DNA of 64,000 bases, taken from NCBI RefSeq assembly GCF_004216565.1, contig NZ_SGWV01000012.1:1-64000 (forward strand), written 5' to 3'. Position 1 is the first letter of the stretch; each line of letters starts with the position of its first letter. Shown one piece after another: positions 22,208 through 31,544 of this stretch. The notes under the pieces are model-generated. The model saw only the letters and a program-made list of their open reading frames with translations, was not told the origin of the DNA and did not search any database. The DNA comes from Sphaerotilus mobilis. GTDB lineage: Bacteria; Pseudomonadota; Gammaproteobacteria; Burkholderiales; Burkholderiaceae_C. A program made the position numbers and the translations under genes.

Positions 22208-23170
22208 TCAACGACGCCCGATGATGTGGCCGGCCGTGTCGCTGGCGCTCGCGCCGAAGTCCTCGCTGCGGCGGATCCGGCCGCCGCTGCCGCTGCGTGA
22301 CGCCACGGTGGGCGATGCGGCGGTGCTGGCGCCGCCCGGCGCGCGGGACGCCTCCGGTCGCCGGCCGGCCCAGCTGCCCTGACCGGAGGCCGGGCCGCTG
22401 TCGGCGCTGGCTGCAGCGCCCACCAGGCCGCTGGCCGTGCCGCCACCGCCGCCGTGCCAGCTGCCGGGCGTCTCGTCAGCCAGCGGGTCACGCTGGCTTT
22501 CCGGAGCGAAAAAGGAATCGCCCGAGAAGCCCGATTCGTACCACTGCGAGCCTCCCGAGCCGGCCGCGCCACTGCCCGAACGCAGCGTGTGCGCCAGCGT
22601 CGTGCGCGGGGCGGCCGGGTTGTCCGACAGGTGACGCGGCACCAGCGGCCGGCTGGCCTCGGCCGGGTTGGGCACCAGCATCTGCAGCTCGGCGGCGCTG
22701 GGCAGGTGGTCGGTGCGGCACTTGACGTAGCGCACCCGGCAGGCTTCGAGCACGGCCTGCTTGATCACCGCATGGCGCTTGGGCGCCGGCCGGTCGGGCC
22801 GTTCGACATCCAGGGCGGCCAGCACCCGGCCGTTCTCGGCGCAGACCACGAAGCTGACGTGGATGGGGCCCAGCAGCTTGAACCAGTAGGACAGCTCATC
22901 GCGGTTGTGCGGCTGGCTGAAGCGCACCAGCGGCACCTTGGCCAGCACGGTGTGGTGCGGCAAGGCGGTGCGAAGCTGGCGGAACAGCGCGCGTTCCTCG
23001 GTCGTGAAGATCGGCCGCTGCACCAGCGGCCACTCGGTCGGCAGGTCGGGCTGGCGCGCGCTGCGCGGCGCGCCCTGGCCAGGTCGACGCCATAGCAGCA
23101 AGCCGGCCAGCACCAACAGGGTGACGGCTGACAGGGCGATCGCGACGGAGATCCAGACGTTCGGGTGCAT
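22208..23170 (-). CDS. DUF2726-domain membrane-anchored protein
   Basis: 320 residues. One N-terminal membrane segment (ISVAIALSAVTLLVLAGLLL) is followed by a DUF2726 domain at about 50-170 (LPHHTVLAKVPLVRF, FVVCAENGRVLAALDVERP, KQAVLEACRVRYVKC). The domain belongs to a nuclease-like fold group in which substrates are not established. The C-terminal 140 residues are low-complexity, rich in Gly, Ser and Ala, and probably disordered. It probably faces the cytoplasm. It is followed at once by srkA on the same strand. Function is not known. Confidence 0.75.
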   Translation of the reverse strand: MHPNVWISVAIALSAVTLLVLAGLLLWRRPGQGAPRSARQPDLPTEWPLVQRPIFTTEERALFRQLRTALPHHTVLAKVPLVRFSQPHNRDELSYWFKLLGPIHVSFVVCAENGRVLAALDVERPDRPAPKRHAVIKQAVLEACRVRYVKCRTDHLPSAAELQMLVPNPAEASRPLVPRHLSDNPAAPRTTLAHTLRSGSGAAGSGGSQWYESGFSGDSFFAPESQRDPLADETPGSWHGGGGGTASGLVGAAASADSGPASGQGSWAGRRPEASRAPGGASTAASPTVASRSGSGGRIRRSEDFGASASDTAGHIIGRR

Positions 23171-23374
23171 GGCGGCAGGGTTGGGCTGGCGGGAGGCTGG
23201 CGGTGGAGGCTGGCGTTGGGCCGATGGTAGGGGCCACTCGCCCGCGTCCCTATCCCAGGACCGGGTGCGCCTTGAATGCGCAAGTCACGCGAATCCGCCG
23301 CGAAAAGTCCGCCAGAACCGACGCATGAACCGGGGGGCTGCGGTGCTGGCCCCTGGCGGCTGGCCGCCCGTGGC

Positions 23375-24121
23375 TCACTGGCTGGCGATGACCCGGCGGC
23401 GGGCGTAGAGCCGGCGCACCTCTGTCACCAGCGTCAGCGCCCAGCCGATCTGGCGGGCCTGCTGCTTCAGGCGGTAGTTGAGCGCCGAGAGCCGGTCGGC
23501 GATCAGCTCCTCGACCTGCGAGGCCACGCTGTGCGGCGGCAGGGCAAGCCAGGCTTCGGACTCGCCGCCCTCGCGCTGGACGCGGGCGCCGGCCTTGCGG
23601 GCGATCGACAGCATCGCGGTGTTCTCGCTCAGCGCGTGGATCATCAGGCGGTGCACGCCCTGGTTGCGGGCGTGCCGGGCGGCATGTGCGAACAGCCGTT
23701 CGCCGTAGCCGCGGCCACGCACATGGCGGCTGACCGACACCGCGAACTCGATCATCGGCTCGGGCGCGGGCGGCATGACATCGTCGGCCGGCACGTCCCA
23801 GCCGAGCGCCTCGGCCTCCAGACGGGCCAGCTGCGAGGTCGCCACCAGCTGCAAGCGGCGGTTGAAGATCCCGAACAGCTCATTGCGCTGGAAGTCGATC
23901 GCGCCGACAAAGGCCACGATGCGTTCGTCGCTGGCCGTGTAGCCGAAGCGCAGGTAGCGGTCGTGTCCATCCAAGGCCAGCAGGTGCTTGAGCACACCCG
24001 GCCGATGCCGCTCGGTCAGCCGCCGGATCGGCACGAAACGCCACAGACGACGTCGACGTGCGGGCACGGTCGGCCGGGGAGCCTCGGTGCGGCCGGTCAG
24101 AAGGGAGCGGAAGAAGGACAT
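23375..24121 (-). CDS. GNAT-family N-acetyltransferase
   Basis: 248 residues. The acetyl-CoA-binding motif A is VSVSRHVRGRGYGERLFAHA, preceded by a beta strand (PMIEFAVSVS) and followed by NQGVHRLMIHALSENTAMLSIARKAG, the usual motif B region. The N-terminal RRLTERHRPGVLKHLLALDG and YLRFGYTASDERI resemble the acetyltransferase module found in protein-acetylating betaproteobacterial enzymes. The C-terminal 55 residues form an extra helical segment. The acceptor is unknown. ATG at 24121, with an imperfect palindrome just upstream. Confidence 0.8.
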   Translation of the reverse strand: MSFFRSLLTGRTEAPRPTVPARRRRLWRFVPIRRLTERHRPGVLKHLLALDGHDRYLRFGYTASDERIVAFVGAIDFQRNELFGIFNRRLQLVATSQLARLEAEALGWDVPADDVMPPAPEPMIEFAVSVSRHVRGRGYGERLFAHAARHARNQGVHRLMIHALSENTAMLSIARKAGARVQREGGESEAWLALPPHSVASQVEELIADRLSALNYRLKQQARQIGWALTLVTEVRRLYARRRVIASQ

Positions 24122-24130
24122 GTGGGCGAT

Positions 24131-24148
24131 TCTAGGTGTTTACCCTAG
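24131..24148 (-). promoter_or_regulatory. Imperfect palindrome upstream of the acetyltransferase gene
   Basis: On the minus strand CTAGGGTAAACACCTAG reads as an imperfect palindrome ending about 10 bases before the ATG at 24121. It shares the GGGTAA core with a palindrome at 58346-58364, which also precedes a small gene. A regulator or overlapping promoter is possible; the sequence alone does not prove a function. Confidence 0.3.
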
Positions 24149-24209
24149 TTCGCTGCCGGGCGTGCAACCCTGTCCGGGTGGGCTTCGGGAACTTGGCACG
24201 CCACAAGTG

Positions 24210-24242
24210 CACGCGGCGCCGGGGTTGGGCCGGCGCCGCGTG
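24210..24242 (-). terminator. Strong hairpin after the lipoprotein operon
   Basis: CACGCGGCGCCGG (24210-24222) and CCGGCGCCGCGTG (24230-24242) form a perfect 13-bp stem with a 7-base loop, 18 bases after the stop of the DUF799 gene. No T-run follows on either strand, so it is terminator-like or an mRNA 3'-end stabiliser. Confidence 0.6.
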
Positions 24243-24260
24243 TGGGTCATGACCGCTCGA

Positions 24261-24929
24261 TCAGTCGGTGCCGTACTTCGGCGAGCGTGGCCCGTAGAGC
24301 AGCCCGTTCGGCCGGCCCGCACCCAGCAGGCGCTGGCTGGCGATGCCTGCGACCGGGTGGCTGGCGTCGGTCACCTCGTTGACGATCTGCTTGACCACGG
24401 CCGTCACCAGCAAGACCAGCAAGCTGCTGTTCTGGCGCTGGTTCTGTTCCGCACTCGATGCCGAGGCCGCGCCGGTCCACAACACCGCGCCGGTCTGCAG
24501 GTCGACCAGGCGTGCGTTGGCGCTGACCACGGCGGCGCTGTCGAGCAAGGTGTAGGTGGCACCGTAGCGCGTGACCTTGATGTAGAGAGCTGCATCGGCA
24601 CCGAACACCTCGCGCAGCTTGTTCGGCGAGACCTCATGGATCTCACCCGCGGTCGACAGGCCGTTCTGCCGGAAGGCCTCGGCCATCAGCGTCACCGGGA
24701 TCACGTAGTAGCCCGATTCGGCCAGCGGCAGCGTCGTCTGGGCCAGCACGCTGGCGGTGGCGTTGACGTCCGAGGTGTCGTTCAGCGGCGGGAGCACCAG
24801 GATCGACTTGGGACGTGCCGACTTGTAGGCGCTGTAGTCGTAGGGCTGGGGCGCGGCACAAGCGCCCAGCAGGGCGGCGGCGCTGAGCACCGTGCCCAGG
24901 CGCGTGAGGCGAATCAGGTGAGCGCTCAT
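24261..24929 (-). CDS. DUF799 (GNA1162-like) lipoprotein
   Basis: 222 residues. The lipobox is LLGAC at about residue 25, after a hydrophobic signal (VLSAAALLGAC). SILVLPPLNDTSDVNATASV and the mixed alpha/beta part that follows fit DUF799, whose neisserial member GNA1162 resembles periplasmic parts of transport machines. The ATG at 24929 overlaps the stop of the DUF4810 gene (ATGA). The in-frame extension up to 25013 is rejected because it would bury the signal peptide. It is the third gene of a CsgG-DUF4810-DUF799 operon and probably forms an outer-membrane-linked complex with the other two. Confidence 0.87.
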   Translation of the reverse strand: MSAHLIRLTRLGTVLSAAALLGACAAPQPYDYSAYKSARPKSILVLPPLNDTSDVNATASVLAQTTLPLAESGYYVIPVTLMAEAFRQNGLSTAGEIHEVSPNKLREVFGADAALYIKVTRYGATYTLLDSAAVVSANARLVDLQTGAVLWTGAASASSAEQNQRQNSSLLVLLVTAVVKQIVNEVTDASHPVAGIASQRLLGAGRPNGLLYGPRSPKYGTD

Positions 24930-25297
24930 TTCTTGTCTCCGGTGCGACCCTTGGCGAGCAGGAACTCCACGAAATGCGCGCTTTCCGGGAACGACGCCAT
25001 TTCGGCTTGCCATTGCTGCAGGGCCAGGTCGTCCTGACCCAGCGACAGGTAGAGCATGCCCAGGTGGGCGCGGAAGCCCGGCGGCAACTTGCCGCCGCGT
25101 GACTCGGCCTTGCGGGCATCGGCTTCGAGTTCGCCGACCTGGGCGGCCGGGCCGCTGCCGTCACCCTTGAGGTGGCTGTAGACCTGCGTCGGGTAGCTGC
25201 CCCAGTCGTAGAGCGGCTTGGGCGCCTGGGCGCAGCCGGTCAGCAGGGCCAGGACGACCAGCAGGCCCATGGCCGGGCGGTGGGTCTTGGGTGTCAT
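24926..25297 (-). CDS. DUF4810 lipoprotein
   Basis: 123 residues. Lipobox LLTGC follows the signal MGLLVVLALLTGC. The mature part begins APKPLYDWGSYPTQVY, the DUF4810 hallmark, and has a helical repeat-like region (LPPGFRAHLGMLYLSLGQDDLALQQW) similar to one TPR unit. The ATG at 25297 has AGGAGG six bases upstream, one of the best ribosome sites in the window; a GTG one codon earlier is less likely. It is the middle gene of the lipoprotein operon, 15 bases after the CsgG-like gene. Its role is unknown but is always linked to the two partners. Confidence 0.87.
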   Translation of the reverse strand: MTPKTHRPAMGLLVVLALLTGCAQAPKPLYDWGSYPTQVYSHLKGDGSGPAAQVGELEADARKAESRGGKLPPGFRAHLGMLYLSLGQDDLALQQWQAEMASFPESAHFVEFLLAKGRTGDKK

Positions 25298-25312
25298 CAC
25301 CGACCTCCTGCG

Positions 25313-25999
25313 TCAGCGTGCCGGCTGCCAGGCGCCGGAGTCGATGCCGGCGGTCAGGCGGTTGACGGCCTCGCGGATGGCCAGGTCGAGCACCTTGCCG
25401 TTGAGCGTCGCGTCGTAGCCCGCCGTGCCGCCGGTGCCCAGGATCTCCCGGTTCGACAGGCTGTACTCGCCCGCGCCCTGGGCCGAATAGACCACCTCGG
25501 AGGTGGTGATGTTGACGACGTTCAGGCTGACCTTGGCGTAGGCGATCTGCTCCTTGCCGCGTCCGAGCAGGCCGAACAGCTGCTTGTCGCCGATCTCCTT
25601 GCGACCGAATTCGGTGACGTCGCCGGTGACGACGTAGTCGGCGCCCTTGATGGCCTGGGCCGTGCCCTTGAAGCCGGCTTCCTGGCGCGCTTCCTGGAGG
25701 TTGTCGCGGTCCAGCACGCTGAAGCGGTTGGTCTGCTGGAGGTGCGTGATCAGCACCGTCTTGGCCTGTCCGCCGAGCCGGTCGACGCCGTCCGAGAACA
25801 TGCCGCGGCCGTAGCTGGACCGGTTGTCGAACTTGCCGACGGCGATCGGGGCGCGCACGCCTGCGTAGGGCCGGCTGGCAGCGTCGACCTGCTGGATCGC
25901 GACGCTGCGCGAGCTTTCGGTGGCGCAGCCCGCCAACAGGGCGATCAGCAAGCCCGCGCCGAGGGCGGGGACGGCGCGAAGGAAGGTGTGTCGGGTCAT
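25313..25999 (-). CDS. CsgG/HfaB-family lipoprotein
   Basis: 228 residues. Lipobox LLAGC lies near residue 25 (LLIALLAGC). The mature region PIAVGKFDNRSSYGRG, DGVDRLGGQAKTVLITHL and FSVLDRDNL matches the CsgG-type fold, followed by GADYVVTGDVTEFGRKEIG. It lacks the long extra segments of the curli pore CsgG, so it is more likely the small periplasmic/outer-membrane variant paired with DUF4810 and DUF799 proteins. The ATG at 25999 follows AGAGAGGA. It is the first gene of the operon; there are no curli genes here. Confidence 0.88.
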   Translation of the reverse strand: MTRHTFLRAVPALGAGLLIALLAGCATESSRSVAIQQVDAASRPYAGVRAPIAVGKFDNRSSYGRGMFSDGVDRLGGQAKTVLITHLQQTNRFSVLDRDNLQEARQEAGFKGTAQAIKGADYVVTGDVTEFGRKEIGDKQLFGLLGRGKEQIAYAKVSLNVVNITTSEVVYSAQGAGEYSLSNREILGTGGTAGYDATLNGKVLDLAIREAVNRLTAGIDSGAWQPAR

Positions 26000-26081
26000 G
26001 TTGTGAGTCCTCTCTGTGCTTGGGTGGTCGTCGACCGACGAACCGGGGGATGCCTGGGTTTGGAGGCCCAGAAAGTGGCAA

Positions 26082-26105
26082 GGCCCGTCAGTTGAATGAC
26101 GGGCC
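26082..26105 (-). terminator. Terminator after ssb
   Basis: GGCCCGTCA (26082-26090) and TGACGGGCC (26097-26105) form a perfect 9-bp stem with a 6-base loop. On the minus strand it lies 28 bases after the ssb stop and is followed by a T-containing stretch (TTGCCACTTT), as in a rho-independent terminator. Confidence 0.7.
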
Positions 26106-26133
26106 CTGCGGGAAATGCTGGATGTGGCGCGTG

Positions 26134-26709
26134 TCAGAACGGGATGTCGTCGTCCATGTCATCGAAGCCGGTGGCCGACTTCTGCGCCGTGGCCGGGGCC
26201 GGGGCGCGCGGTGCGGGCGCTCGGGCCAGTGCGCGGTCGCCGCCGCCGGAAGGCTCGCGGCGGTAGCTGCTGGCACCGCCGCCACCGCCGCCGCCGCTGC
26301 GGCCACCCATGTCCTGGCCGCCCGGGGCGCCCATGTCGTGTTCCTCGGCGCCGCCCATGCCGCCACCGCCGCCGCCGTCACGGCCGCCGAGCAGCTGCAT
26401 CTGGTCGGCAATGATCTCGGTGGTGTAGACGTCCTTGCCTTCCTTGTCCTGCCACTTGCGGGTCTTCAGGCGGCCTTCGACGTAGACCGGGCGGCCCTTG
26501 CGCAGGTACTCGCCAGCGATTTCGGCGAGGCGGTCATAGAAGACGACGCGGTGCCATTCGGTCTCTTCCTGGCGGTCGCCTTCCTTGCTTTTCCAGTTCC
26601 GGGTGGTCGCCACGGAGACGTTGCAGACCGCCGCGCCGTTGGGCGTGTAGCGGACTTCCGGGTCGCGTCCGAGGTTGCCGATGAGGATGACTTTGTTGAC
26701 CGAGGCCAT
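26134..26709 (-). CDS. ssb: Single-stranded DNA-binding protein
   Basis: 191 residues. The OB fold occupies residues 1-110 ([56 protein letters not shown]). A Gly-rich linker follows, and the acidic tip is MDDDIPF, which recruits replication and repair partners. SSB coats single-stranded DNA as a tetramer. The ATG at 26709 has GGAG seven bases upstream. It is divergent from recQ, a helicase that binds the SSB tip in other bacteria. Confidence 0.97.
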   Translation of the reverse strand: MASVNKVILIGNLGRDPEVRYTPNGAAVCNVSVATTRNWKSKEGDRQEETEWHRVVFYDRLAEIAGEYLRKGRPVYVEGRLKTRKWQDKEGKDVYTTEIIADQMQLLGGRDGGGGGGMGGAEEHDMGAPGGQDMGGRSGGGGGGGASSYRREPSGGGDRALARAPAPRAPAPATAQKSATGFDDMDDDIPF

Positions 26710-26893
26710 GGGCGCGCTCCTGTGTCCTGAAGAGAAGTGATCGTGTCTTGGATGGGTTTCGCGACGGGCGTCACGAAGCGCCGGATTGTGCCAGCCGACC
26801 CCGTCGAGGCGATCCCGCTTCAGGGGGAGCGGGCGCCCGCAGGCGCGCCGCTACCATCGCGCGCTTTCCGACGCCCGCCCACGCCCGCCCCCC

Positions 26894-28786
<1,893 letters not shown>

Positions 28787-28795
28787 TCGGCCGCC

Positions 28796-28823
28796 AGCCG
28801 ACGGCTCGCTTCGCTTGTCGGCT
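28796..28823 (+). terminator. Weak hairpin after recQ
   Basis: AGCCGAC (28796-28802) and GTCGGCT (28817-28823) form a 7-bp stem with a 14-base loop, 10 bases after the recQ stop. There is no T-run, so its termination role is uncertain. Confidence 0.35.
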
Positions 28824-28875
28824 CCGGGTCAACCCGAACTGGCAAGATCGGCCGGAACTGAACCTCCGGACCGAC

Positions 28876-30006
28876 ATGACTGCCGACTCGAACGCCGCCC
28901 CTCCCGCCCCTCCCACCTCTCCCGCCCCGGTCCGTCGACCGTCCCGCCGCAGCAAGGCCGCCGACCGCGTGGCGCCCGACGTCCGTCCCCGGCTCGACCT
29001 GGCGCTGCAAGGCGGCGGCTCGCACGGCGCCTTCACCTGGGGCGTGCTTGATGCCTTGCTGGAGGCCGACCGCTACACGCTCGACGGTGTCTCGGGCACC
29101 AGCGCCGGGGCGATGAACGCGGCCGTGCTGGCCTGCGGCGTGGCACGTGGGGGCGCACAAGGTGGTCGTGACGCCTTGCGGGCCTTCTGGCGCGACATCG
29201 CCGGCGTGCCCGAATGCCTGGGTGCGACGGCCACGCCGGCCTTCGTCCCGAACCTGCCGGCCTGGACCTTCAACCTCGCCAGCTGGCCGCTCTACGGTCT
29301 GTGGGATGCGTGGCTGAAAAGCCTGTCGCCCAGCCAGCTCAACCCGCTGAACCTCAACCCGCTGCGCGACATCCTGCTGCGCCACGTCGACCTGGCGCTG
29401 TTGCGCGACGGTCCGCTCAAGGTCCAGGTGACGGCCACGGCGGTCAGCACCGGCCAGCCCAAGGTCTTCCAGGGCGCCGGCCTGTCCATCGATGCCTTGC
29501 TCGCCTCGGCCTGCCTGCCGCAGCTCTACCGCTCGGTGGAGATCGGCGGCGAGGCCTATTGGGACGGCGGCTATTCGGGCAATCCGGCGATCTGGCCGCT
29601 GATCTATGGCACCGAGGCGGTCGACGTGCTGCTGGTCCAGATCAACCCGCTGGTGCGCCCGGGCGTGCCCACCAGCGCGGCCGAGATCGCCGACCGCATG
29701 AACGAGATCACCTTCAACGCCAGCTTGGTGGCCGAGATGCGCGCCATCGCCTTCGTGCAGAAGCTGGTGCGCGAGCAGCGCGTGTCGGCCGACGACTACA
29801 AGGACCTGCGCCTGCACCGTGTGGCCGATGAGGCCGGCCTCGCGCCCTTCGATGCCTCCAGCAAGCTCAACACCGACATCCGCCTGCTGGAGACCTTGTT
29901 CGCGCTCGGCCGCGCGGCGGCGACGCGCTGGCTGGCCGAACACGGCGACGCGGTCGGCCAACGTGGCACGGTCGACATCGCGCAGACCTGGCTGGCACCC
30001 CGCTAG
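28876..30006 (+). CDS. Patatin-like phospholipase
   Basis: 376 residues. The oxyanion loop GGGSHGAF is at residues 46-53, the nucleophile elbow GTSAG at 74-78 (Ser76) and the catalytic Asp in DGGYSG (Asp230), giving a complete Ser-Asp dyad. Patatins hydrolyse acyl esters of phospholipids or related lipids. The first 38 residues are Pro/Ala/Ser-rich and basic, with no signal peptide. The ATG at 28876 gives the most compact protein; the frame is open upstream into recQ. It is 90 bases downstream of recQ and may be transcribed with it. The natural lipid substrate is unknown. Confidence 0.88.
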   Translation: MTADSNAAPPAPPTSPAPVRRPSRRSKAADRVAPDVRPRLDLALQGGGSHGAFTWGVLDALLEADRYTLDGVSGTSAGAMNAAVLACGVARGGAQGGRDALRAFWRDIAGVPECLGATATPAFVPNLPAWTFNLASWPLYGLWDAWLKSLSPSQLNPLNLNPLRDILLRHVDLALLRDGPLKVQVTATAVSTGQPKVFQGAGLSIDALLASACLPQLYRSVEIGGEAYWDGGYSGNPAIWPLIYGTEAVDVLLVQINPLVRPGVPTSAAEIADRMNEITFNASLVAEMRAIAFVQKLVREQRVSADDYKDLRLHRVADEAGLAPFDASSKLNTDIRLLETLFALGRAAATRWLAEHGDAVGQRGTVDIAQTWLAPR

Positions 30007-30033
30007 CCGCAGCCCGGCCCGGCCAGGGACCTG

Positions 30034-31002
30034 TCAGAACCGGTAGGTCAGGCCGGCATCAAGGCTGGTCTCGGCGCTGCTGGGTGCGGCGTCGAAGGGG
30101 AAGGCGCGGCGGAAGGCGTATTCCAGCTTGATCCAGACCCGCTCGGTCAGCCGGCTGCGCAGGCTGGTGGCCAGGGTGCGGTAGTTCTCGCGCGTGGAGC
30201 GTTCATCGACCACGCTGAACTTGAAGCCCAGCGATTCGGACACGGCCAGGTCGACCTTGGCCGACAAGGTGTAGAGGCCCTCGGTGACGTTGTCGCCGTT
30301 TTGCTGGCGGGCCCAGCGCAGGCCGGGGCCGGCTTCCAGCGTGTACGAGTTGCCGGGCTGCGGCTCCCAGCGCCGGCCCAGGCCGATGCGCAGCGACTGC
30401 GACGAGCGGAAGTAGCCGTAGCGGTTGTAGCGCGAGCGTGGCGAGATGAAGCCGTAGAAGGGGTTGTCGCTCAGCCAGGTGCGCCAGGCGACGTTGCCGT
30501 CGTACTCGTCGCCGTCGACGCTGGAGCCGCCGCCCGCGACGCGCACGTATTCGCGGTTGAAGCGCAGCGCACCGGCGATCTCGGTGCGGGTGTAGCGGTA
30601 CTCGACCTCGCCATCACCGGCATAGCGCCGGGTGGTCGACCCGCCGCTGGTGGTCGAAAAGGTGAAACCGGCATCGAGCCGGATCGCCGGTGCCTCGGGC
30701 AGCGGCTCGGGGTGACGTTCCTCGGGCGCCGGGCTGGACAGGTCGACGATGCCCAGGCCGTCGACCTGGCGTACCGGCTTCGTGGCGCTGCGCACCACTG
30801 GTGCGCCCGGTGGTTCCGTCGGGGGTTCCGGCGGTCGTGGGGCCGGTGCCGGAACCGCGACCGGCGCGGCCGGCGTGATGACCGGCTCGGGCAGCACGTC
30901 CTGTTCAATGGCGGGCACGGACTGGGCGAGGGCGGGCAGGGTGGCGCAACAGGCGAAGGCCGCGCACAGGCCGGACAGGCGCCGCGAGAAGAGGTCAGGC
31001 AT
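30034..31002 (-). CDS. DUF481-family outer-membrane barrel protein
   Basis: 322 residues. A signal peptide (LCAAFACCATLPALAQ) precedes a Pro-rich segment of about 75 residues (PAAPVAVPAPAPRPPEPPTE). Residues 105-322 form a YdiY/DUF481-like barrel: RLDAGFTFSTTSG, GEVEYRYTRTEIAGALRFN, YGFISPRSRYNRYGYFRSSQ, LEAGPGLRWARQQ, and a final strand TSLDAGLTYRF ending in Phe. Members are often called salt-induced outer-membrane proteins. The Pro-rich spacer before the barrel is unusual and could cross the peptidoglycan. It lies downstream of a small lipoprotein gene, with a hairpin between them. Confidence 0.75.
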   Translation of the reverse strand: MPDLFSRRLSGLCAAFACCATLPALAQSVPAIEQDVLPEPVITPAAPVAVPAPAPRPPEPPTEPPGAPVVRSATKPVRQVDGLGIVDLSSPAPEERHPEPLPEAPAIRLDAGFTFSTTSGGSTTRRYAGDGEVEYRYTRTEIAGALRFNREYVRVAGGGSSVDGDEYDGNVAWRTWLSDNPFYGFISPRSRYNRYGYFRSSQSLRIGLGRRWEPQPGNSYTLEAGPGLRWARQQNGDNVTEGLYTLSAKVDLAVSESLGFKFSVVDERSTRENYRTLATSLRSRLTERVWIKLEYAFRRAFPFDAAPSSAETSLDAGLTYRF

Positions 31003-31021
31003 GGGGGCAGGAAAACAGCGC

Positions 31022-31048
31022 AGGGCGACGTCGTGATGACGTCGCCCT
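31022..31048 (-). terminator. Hairpin between lipoprotein and DUF481 genes
   Basis: AGGGCGACGTC (31022-31032) and GACGTCGCCCT (31038-31048) form a perfect 11-bp stem with a 5-base loop. On the minus strand GCGCTGTTTTCC follows, a short T-run. It ends the transcript of the small lipoprotein gene. Confidence 0.65.
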
Positions 31049-31091
31049 TGGAATCAGGGGAGGACCGGCATTCTGGCGTCTGGCTCGACGC

Positions 31092-31505
31092 TCAGAGCAA
31101 GCGGATTTCCTGCCAGCCCGTGTCGGTGTACTGGCCGTTGTCATCGAAGGCACGGGCCAGGTAGAAGATCGACCCGGTCCGCACGATCCGGAAGAAGTCA
31201 TTGGCGCTGTAGGGCGAGGTGAAGTCGGTGGCAATCATCGACCGGTTGCCCAGGTCATCGATGAACCAGAACTCGACCTTCGTGACGCGGTAGTCATCGG
31301 TGGCAAAGGCGGACATGTCGATCGTCACCTCATTGCCGACACGGCTCGTGGCAATCGCCAGGCTGACGTTGGGCGGGCTGTCGCCGCTCCCGTCGATCCC
31401 GATGTAGATGCCACCCCCGCAGCCCCCCAAGGCCAGCGTGGCGGTGAGCAGCAGGGCGCCGACGCGGCGGCGGGTGGTGACCAGGGGATGTGGTGCGCGG
31501 GGCAT
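31092..31505 (-). CDS. Small hypothetical lipoprotein, Ig-like
   Basis: 137 residues. The signal peptide and lipobox (LLLTATLALGGC) are clear, then GGGIYIGIDGSGDSPPN as a flexible linker. The remaining 95 residues (VEFWFIDDLGNRSMIATDFTS, FYLARAFDDNGQYTDTGWQEI) have the strand spacing of a bacterial Ig-like domain that ends in LARAFDDNG, as in the Big families. It is probably an outer-membrane-anchored periplasmic protein. The family is not recognised with certainty and no partner shows its role. Confidence 0.6.
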   Translation of the reverse strand: MPRAPHPLVTTRRRVGALLLTATLALGGCGGGIYIGIDGSGDSPPNVSLAIATSRVGNEVTIDMSAFATDDYRVTKVEFWFIDDLGNRSMIATDFTSPYSANDFFRIVRTGSIFYLARAFDDNGQYTDTGWQEIRLL

Positions 31506-31544
31506 GTCGCCATAACCCGGGCCGCAGCGGGCCGGTTGACAGGG

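Noticed and set aside
23171-23374. Possible gene in the gap before the acetyltransferase
   Set aside because: Short frames only, with no ribosome site or family resemblance; nothing supportable was seen.
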